Origin: Clostridia bacterium
Lineage (GTDB): Bacteria > Bacillota > Clostridia > Oscillospirales > Acutalibacteraceae
Assembly (NCBI GenBank): GCA_017407645.1
Contig: JAFQWE010000037.1
Span: 1-38,458, forward strand
Reading direction: 5' to 3'
DNA length: 38,458 bases
Position numbers and translations under genes: made by a program
Shown here: one piece after another, positions 33,817 through 38,458 of the stretch
How positions within the stretch are numbered: the first letter of the stretch is position 1
How the letters are laid out: each line of letters opens with the position of its first letter
The notes under the pieces: generated by a model
Told to the model about the DNA's origin: nothing
The model's input: the letters and a program-made list of their open reading frames with translations, nothing else
Databases searched by the model: none

Positions 33817-35145
33817 TTATATTTCTCTTATTAGAAGCATTGTCCAAGGTGACAAGGTGAAATTCAAATCATCGGTGGTTTTTACCAATTCGCCGTCGTG
33901 AGTTTCATCAACAAGACAAACCTCGTACTGCCCTGTCTTGCCAAATTCAAGCTTTATATCCTTGCTTTCGGCGTTATCGTCATCGGTGTAGTAGGTAAGC
34001 ATTGTTAGAGTTTTGCCATTCTCATCCACACCGCAAAGTGCATATATGTTTTCGGGTAATGAATCGCAAGGAATCTCCCACTTCATATCATAAAACATTC
34101 CGTACCAATATAGCGGATAATAGCCTTTCAAGGTTTTTAACGTGTAAAAGTCAAACGCTCCATTGAATCCGCTTGGGCGTGTGTCATAATACATCAGCAT
34201 ATCAATAGATGAAGCTTGTGCCTTACAAATTACAGAGGCAACAAAAGAGGCGCCCTTAATACCGCGCATAACCTCTAAAGAATAAATGTACCGATTTACT
34301 CCCTGTTCATCAATACCCCAGCCCTTAATGTAGTTCCACTCGTTAAGGATGCTCTCTGCATCGCCGTAGCCATACTTATCAAGCAATTCTCTTACTTTAT
34401 TGGCTCTTAACTCAACCCTTTCGGGTGTGACGGCATAAATATGCCAAGAGAAAAAGTCAAGAGGTACCTTTCGCTTTTGCATCTCACAAAGGAAATCCTC
34501 TGCCCATTCTGTATTACCTGCGATTGCAGGGCCGCCTATTTTAAGGTGTGGGAAGCAAGATTTAAGATGTTTTGCGGCAATTTCGTAAAAATCAAAGAAC
34601 TGGGCTTTGGTGCCGCCCCAAGTACGCTTGTTAGGACTGTCGTCGCCGTCAAGGTCAGGCTCATTCCAAATTTCCCAATAGGGCATATCGTGATAAAAGC
34701 CGTCTGCCCATCCTTCAGTATAATGGCGGATAATATGTTCACATATTACTGCCCACTTTTGAAAATCTTTAGGAGGTAAGGTATTGTGTTTTACAATTTG
34801 ATGCTCAATGGTTTGGCCAAGTCTGAAAAAGGTTTTGGTACCTGCAGCAAGACCCTTAAGAATCTCTTCATCGGTACAAGCAAAATCATAAGATGCGGGA
34901 TCGGTGGGATCGGCATAAAAATTGGGGAAAATGCAGGATATATCGTGGCTGTAAGGACCGCCATAGCAGTTGTTTACCGCAGAATCGTGGTTACGAGTAT
35001 AAGGAATGCGAGCGGCTTTATAATCATCAAAATTGCTTCTTGCTTGGTCGGTGGCGTGGCGTTTACATATAGGGCCGCCGTTGGTGGCGTTAAGCAACTT
35101 AAACTTGCCACCGTGTTTTGTTAAATCAAACTTTAAAACATCCAC
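33817..35145 (-). CDS. GH39-like glycoside hydrolase
   Basis: This protein resembles family 39 (clan GH-A) enzymes such as beta-xylosidase and alpha-L-iduronidase. It has the acid/base motif WEIWNEPD, the nucleophile motif ILNEWNY, and the FFSWHIYA barrel strand. A small C-terminal beta domain ends at SPWTMLLIREI. No signal peptide is present, so it is probably cytoplasmic. The longest frame starts with an ATG at 35178, but that ATG is part of a consensus -10 box (TATAATG) and has no ribosome site. The GTG at 35145 lies about 11 bases after AAAGG and gives 442 residues, with the catalytic glutamates at 162 and 269. The neighbouring AraC-type regulator is a likely controller. The substrate is unknown. 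Confidence 0.85.
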   Translation of the reverse strand: MDVLKFDLTKHGGKFKLLNATNGGPICKRHATDQARSNFDDYKAARIPYTRNHDSAVNNCYGGPYSHDISCIFPNFYADPTDPASYDFACTDEEILKGLAAGTKTFFRLGQTIEHQIVKHNTLPPKDFQKWAVICEHIIRHYTEGWADGFYHDMPYWEIWNEPDLDGDDSPNKRTWGGTKAQFFDFYEIAAKHLKSCFPHLKIGGPAIAGNTEWAEDFLCEMQKRKVPLDFFSWHIYAVTPERVELRANKVRELLDKYGYGDAESILNEWNYIKGWGIDEQGVNRYIYSLEVMRGIKGASFVASVICKAQASSIDMLMYYDTRPSGFNGAFDFYTLKTLKGYYPLYWYGMFYDMKWEIPCDSLPENIYALCGVDENGKTLTMLTYYTDDDNAESKDIKLEFGKTGQYEVCLVDETHDGELVKTTDDLNFTLSPWTMLLIREI

Positions 35146-35154
35146 AAAAAACAC

Positions 35155-35204
35155 ATCCTTTACAGAATTTGCTTTCATTATACAATTCTGTAAAGGATTG
35201 TCAA
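35155..35204 (-). promoter_or_regulatory. Consensus promoter overlapped by a perfect 15-bp inverted repeat (operator) for the GH39-like gene
   Basis: On the minus strand, TTGACA (35204-35199) and TATAAT (35182-35177) are 16 bases apart. ATCCTTTACAGAATT (35198-35184, filling the spacer) and AATTCTGTAAAGGAT (35169-35155, at the transcription start) are perfect inverted repeats 14 bases apart, bracketing the -10 box. This is the geometry of a repressor site. The right arm also holds the AAAGG ribosome site. Confidence 0.85.
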
Positions 35205-35211
35205 TACCTTT

Positions 35212-36027
35212 TTAGTTATTTCTTTTACGAAACAACGTAGGAGTTAATCCCGTTGCCCTTTTAAACACACGGTTAAAATAGGTAACGTTATTATACCCTG
35301 TTCGAAAAGCTATTTCGGTCACTGTAAAATTTGAATTATCAAGCAGATCTTGCGCCTTTTTCAATCGCGCTTTATTTATATATTCTTTAAAGCTTTGCCC
35401 CATTTCCTTCTTAAACAATCTGCCTAAATACTTTTCGTTATAATGAAAAAGCAGTGCGACCTGAGATAATTCCACATTATATTCAAGATTATCGTCGACA
35501 TATTTTTTTACGTTTTCAATAAGCAGATTTTTGCTTTGTTGGACTTTAGGCGTTTTTGATAAAATCACCCTTACGTATCCTTCAATAAGCATTGCTACCT
35601 TTTGGCAATTGCCTTCTGAAAAGTTATGCTCCATTGTGCCGTAAAGATTAAGATTGTTTTTAAGTCTTCTGTCTATTCTGTGATGATTTTGAGGCAAAAT
35701 ATTCCCTATAAATATAATGCAAATCACTTCGCCGTCGTCATCAACTACAGGATGAGTATATTCAAAAACCCCGTTAATACATTGACCGAAAAATGCTTTT
35801 TTGGTATCAAGAGCTTTGCTTATAGCCAAATTTCTACATTTGAAGCAACGGTCAAACTGCTTGGGAAAACTTTTGAAATAATTGCAGACCTCACCTGTAT
35901 GAATGGTGCTGTTTCTGGGCAAGTCAAGCAAGGGACTGCCGTAACATCCAAAAAACAACACACCTATATGCAAATTTGTTCCATATTCAAGATAGGTTAT
36001 TAAATCATACAAACTACCCAACTGCAT
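35212..36027 (-). CDS. AraC-family regulator with PocR sensory domain
   Basis: The N-terminal about 150 residues resemble the PocR domain (PAS-like, binds small hydrocarbon-type ligands), including the CFKCRNLAISKAL cysteine motif. The C-terminal about 100 residues form the AraC double helix-turn-helix (VALLFHYNEKYLGRLFKKEMGQSFKEY and VTEIAFRTGYNNVTYFNRVFKRATGLTP). It probably controls the GH39-like gene downstream and/or the divergent oxidoreductase. The ATG at 36027 (271 residues) is preferred: TGGAAG lies 7 bases before it. The ATG at 36045 has no ribosome site and would sit about 5 bases after the predicted transcription start. Confidence 0.87.
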   Translation of the reverse strand: MQLGSLYDLITYLEYGTNLHIGVLFFGCYGSPLLDLPRNSTIHTGEVCNYFKSFPKQFDRCFKCRNLAISKALDTKKAFFGQCINGVFEYTHPVVDDDGEVICIIFIGNILPQNHHRIDRRLKNNLNLYGTMEHNFSEGNCQKVAMLIEGYVRVILSKTPKVQQSKNLLIENVKKYVDDNLEYNVELSQVALLFHYNEKYLGRLFKKEMGQSFKEYINKARLKKAQDLLDNSNFTVTEIAFRTGYNNVTYFNRVFKRATGLTPTLFRKRNN

Positions 36028-36056
36028 TTTAGCACTTCCAAACATATTTTTTGTTT

Positions 36057-36085
36057 ATTTTAGCATATTTGTATCTTTTGTTCAA
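36057..36085 (-). promoter_or_regulatory. Sigma-A promoter for the PocR/AraC regulator
   Basis: On the minus strand, TTGAAC (36085-36080) and TAAAAT (36062-36057) are 17 bases apart, with an extended -10 TG. Transcription would start near 36050, which supports the downstream ATG at 36027. Confidence 0.78.
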
Positions 36086-36123
36086 TGTTAACGTTACATT
36101 TTTTTAGGATTTATTGCCTTTGC

Positions 36124-36132
36124 TGTGATAAT
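36124..36132 (+). promoter_or_regulatory. Extended -10 promoter for the FAD oxidoreductase gene
   Basis: TGTGATAAT is an extended -10 element 24 bases before the ATG at 36156; no good -35 box stands 17 bases upstream (TTAGGA). Such promoters often need an activator, and the divergent AraC-type regulator is a candidate. Confidence 0.55.
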
Positions 36133-36155
36133 ATAAGCAAAAAGGAGGTTATCTT

Positions 36156-37418
36156 ATGAAAAAATATGACCTTATAGTCGTAGGCGGCGGATTTGCAGGA
36201 GTGACTGCCGCATTAGAGGCTGCACGCCACGGTGTTGACGTTTTGCTTGTTGAAAAATACAACTGTCTTGGCGGTGCCACTGCAAACTGTCTTATATCAC
36301 CATTTATGCCCTATTGGTCAAACGATCCCGAAACCGATGAAAAAATGTATCTTACAGGCGATATGTTTATGAATATCGTTGAAGAAATGATTAAAATCGG
36401 CGGTATGAATGATAAAGGCTTATATTTTGATGAAGAAATATTAAAATTAGTGCTTAACAGAATGTGTGCAGAGTATGGCGTTGAGTTGCTTTACAACACT
36501 GTTGTTACCGATGCAAAGGTTGAAAACGGTAAAATCATTTCTTTAAAAGCACTTGGCAAATCGCAAACGTTAGAACTGATTGCCGATAATTATATTGATG
36601 CAACCGGCGACGGTGAGCTTGCCTATCTTGCGGGATGCGAATATATGCTTGGCAGAGAAAAGGATAATCTTTGCCAGCCTATGACACTTTGTTTCAGAAT
36701 GAGTGGTGTTGACAAGGAGAAATACCTCAAAAACCACGCAAAAATGAGCGAGGTTTATAGAGAATTTAAGGCAAAAGGTCTTATCAAAAATCCCCGCGAG
36801 GATATATTGACCTTTGGCAACTTTAACGATGGCGTTATTCACTTTAATACCACTCGTATTGTTAAAATGAACCCCACCGACCCATTTCAAGTAACCAAAG
36901 CAGAGATTGAGGCAAGAGAACAGGTTTTTGAGATGCTCGATTTTCTTAAAAACAACATTGAAGGCTTTGAAAATGCACGAATTCAGTCAACCGCTTTGCA
37001 GATTGGCATAAGAGAAAGCCGTAAAATTGTGGGCGAACATATTCTTAATGTTGACGAGTTAAAATCCCTTGCACGCTTTGATGATGCCGTTGCCGTTGCC
37101 AATTATGACATTGACATTCATAATCCCGAGGGGGCAGGCACAAGTCACTATTACTTCGGCAAGGGCGAATGGTACGAAATCCCCTACCGCTCACTGATTC
37201 CAAAGGGCAAGGATAATCTGCTTATTGCAGGCAGATGCATATCCTCCACCCACGAGGCGCAGGCTTCATACCGCATTATGCCCTATTGCGCTCAGTTGGG
37301 TCAGGCAGCAGGCGCCGCTATGAGCCTTGCCAAAAGTCAGGGTGTGAACCCAAGAGATATTGACGTTAAGGCTTTGCAGGAAATTTTAAAAAGCGAAGGT
37401 TTTTATATTAACAGATAA
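36156..37418 (+). CDS. FAD-dependent oxidoreductase (FAD_oxidored family)
   Basis: This 420-residue flavoprotein has an N-terminal Rossmann dinucleotide-binding motif (VVGGGFAGVTAALEAARHG, ending in the acidic Glu of LLVEK) and the family motif CLGGATANCLISPFMPYW (about 41-58). A second FAD-contact motif follows (IDATGDGELAYLAG), then a C-terminal LLIAGRCISSTHEAQASYRIMP segment. The PF12831 family includes many proteins in carbohydrate and xenobiotic loci with undetermined reactions. AAAGGAGG lies before the ATG. It is a single gene, divergent from the PocR/AraC regulator and closed by a bidirectional terminator. The substrate is unknown. Confidence 0.88.
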   Translation: MKKYDLIVVGGGFAGVTAALEAARHGVDVLLVEKYNCLGGATANCLISPFMPYWSNDPETDEKMYLTGDMFMNIVEEMIKIGGMNDKGLYFDEEILKLVLNRMCAEYGVELLYNTVVTDAKVENGKIISLKALGKSQTLELIADNYIDATGDGELAYLAGCEYMLGREKDNLCQPMTLCFRMSGVDKEKYLKNHAKMSEVYREFKAKGLIKNPREDILTFGNFNDGVIHFNTTRIVKMNPTDPFQVTKAEIEAREQVFEMLDFLKNNIEGFENARIQSTALQIGIRESRKIVGEHILNVDELKSLARFDDAVAVANYDIDIHNPEGAGTSHYYFGKGEWYEIPYRSLIPKGKDNLLIAGRCISSTHEAQASYRIMPYCAQLGQAAGAAMSLAKSQGVNPRDIDVKALQEILKSEGFYINR

Positions 37419-37421
37419 AGT

Positions 37422-37450
37422 AAAAAGCACCGATTAAATCGGTGCTTTTT
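37422..37450. terminator. Bidirectional intrinsic terminator
   Basis: AAAAAGCACCGAT and ATCGGTGCTTTTT form a perfect 13-bp stem with a 3-base loop between convergent stops (37418 and 37456), with A and T runs on both sides. Confidence 0.94.
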
Positions 37451-37455
37451 GATTG

Positions 37456-38394
37456 TTACACTCCGCTTAAAATATTCATATTACGGATGCCATTATTGCT
37501 TATCATATCATTGACGGCATAGGCTTGAGATTCCATTTCGGACGTAGGCAGTTTAGTTATTCCCTGAGCGTTAATTTCATCTGCTATAAATCGGCATATG
37601 CCCTCTATCGTTTCTTGCTTTTGCTTGGGATTTGAGTTATCGGTTGAAATAAGCACTTCAAGAGATTTTGCCAAGTCGCAATATTGAGGCGAGATTTCTC
37701 TGAGTGCTCTGAAACTCCATTTGTAATAAGGCATATACTTTTTGTTAAGTAAAAAAGCCACGTTTATTGCGCTTTTAGCAAACTCAAAAAGGGCAAGTTG
37801 AGCCGATGCCGTTTCACCACGCAAAACACACCGATTGTAATTATACTGCCCCGACTGACCCATAATAAGCAAATTGCCTGCCAACCTTTTAAGGCGGATG
37901 TCTTCGGGGAAATAGCCGATTGCCTCTCGAATTTGAGAAAATTCGCCGTAGTTATCGCAAAAAACGGCGCCGTTTATTGCCTCTAAAAGAGCATATTCGG
38001 GGATAGACAACCACTGACCGATTGTAAGTTCACCCTTGGGACTGCCTGTTTTTGCCTCAAAAAACTCACTCATTCGGATTACGCCGTGACGGTTACCGCC
38101 AACTGCACTTACAGGGCTTCGCTTAAAACCCATAAATTCCTTTGGCAGTTTAGCATACATACGCTCAAGCTCAAATGCACTTTTGCGGTCAAGAACGTCC
38201 TCATCGGGAATGAATATGCAAAAGCCCGGCTCAAAATCGTGGTCGTGTGATAATTCATCATCATAACCGAAGCATTCCGACCCGCTACCCGCCATACCTA
38301 CGGCAACAAAAGGAAGAATGTGGGAGAAGTCTTTTTGAAGCATAGGTAAGCCGTGCTGAAGATAAAATTGATAAGACAATTCAAGACCCTTCAT
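37456..38394 (-). CDS. DUF4037-domain protein (nucleotidyltransferase-like)
   Basis: The 312-residue protein has an N-terminal region like the minimal nucleotidyltransferase fold: AVGMAGSGSECFGYDDELSH (from about residue 31) followed by DHDFEPGFCIF (51-61), giving a GS...G...D.D pattern. The C-terminal helical part corresponds to DUF4037. Homologues are cytoplasmic and uncharacterised; an adenylyl- or nucleotidyl-transfer activity is inference. AAGGAGG precedes the ATG at 38394. Its start overlaps the end of an upstream gene by 14 bases, so the two are cotranslated. Confidence 0.82.
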   Translation of the reverse strand: MKGLELSYQFYLQHGLPMLQKDFSHILPFVAVGMAGSGSECFGYDDELSHDHDFEPGFCIFIPDEDVLDRKSAFELERMYAKLPKEFMGFKRSPVSAVGGNRHGVIRMSEFFEAKTGSPKGELTIGQWLSIPEYALLEAINGAVFCDNYGEFSQIREAIGYFPEDIRLKRLAGNLLIMGQSGQYNYNRCVLRGETASAQLALFEFAKSAINVAFLLNKKYMPYYKWSFRALREISPQYCDLAKSLEVLISTDNSNPKQKQETIEGICRFIADEINAQGITKLPTSEMESQAYAVNDMISNNGIRNMNILSGV

Positions 38395-38458
38395 AAATCC
38401 TCCTTGAACGTTGGGCTAATTCCTCGGAATAACCGAATCTGCCGTAATATAAAAAAGT
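38381..38458 (-). CDS. 3' end of an upstream gene (25 codons), possibly DUF4125-type
   Basis: An open frame enters from the right edge and ends with TGA at 38383-38381, inside the DUF4037 gene. The last residues (FGYSEELAQRSRRIYEGS) look like real protein, with good codon use. I associate DUF4125 proteins with DUF4037 neighbours and with tails of this kind, but 25 residues are too few to name it. The 14-base overlap with the next start indicates an operon. Confidence 0.5.
   Translation of the reverse strand, partial: TFLYYGRFGYSEELAQRSRRIYEGS

Overview
The window looks like part of the chromosome of an anaerobic, spore-forming clostridium, probably an uncultured gut member of the Oscillospirales/Ruminococcaceae group. 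This rests on gene content and order: a clostridial division and cell-wall cluster, a MurE with the meso-diaminopimelate signature, Spo0A, a PdaA-type deacetylase, a second divergent type IIA topoisomerase pair, and strong AGGAGG-type ribosome binding sites. The taxon is an inference. No rRNA, tRNA or phage gene was seen.

Layout, left to right. (1) 1-4597, minus strand: an operon of an N-acetylhexosamine 1-kinase-like protein followed by three tandem paralogues of a DUF4832-type putative glycoside hydrolase, the last cut by the window edge. (2) 4684-8837: small housekeeping units, namely a LUD-domain protein, TrmO, RmuC, three small uncharacterised proteins and a YfcE-type phosphoesterase. 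(3) 8843-23482, minus strand: the dcw cluster mraZ-rsmH-ftsL-PBP-murE-mraY-ftsW-murG-murA-divIB-ftsZ, then prmA and prfB. murF, murD, murC and ftsA are not in it. An evident MraZ operator of three 10-bp repeats lies downstream of a good sigma-A promoter. (4) 23607-26695: a DUF1828-like orphan gene and the operon rsmD-coaD-coiled-coil protein. (5) 26790-31197: a divergent topoisomerase pair (parE-like then parC-like). (6) 31318-33814: pdaA and spo0A in convergent orientation, with spo0A framed by two related, highly palindromic repeat elements. (7) 33817-38458: a GH39-like glycosidase, a PocR/AraC regulator, a divergent FAD oxidoreductase, and a DUF4037 protein with a partial gene upstream.

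The wall and division genes supply lipid II synthesis (murE, mraY, murG, murA) and septum building (ftsL, divIB, ftsW, PBP, ftsZ), apparently under MraZ control from one promoter, with a second strong promoter directly before ftsZ. The two ends of the window look like carbohydrate-use loci. The GH39-like gene has a consensus promoter overlapped by a perfect 15-bp inverted repeat, which also shows that its true start is downstream of the longest reading frame.

The most unusual structure is the repeat pair at 32249-32554 and 33461-33814. Each is a chain of short hairpins of variable sequence separated by a conserved 9-base spacer (AGTKATATT on the left half, its complement AATATMACT on the right half), enclosed by terminal inverted repeats whose sequence differs between the two copies but still pairs. 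They fill the gaps on both sides of spo0A to within a few bases of stop codons.
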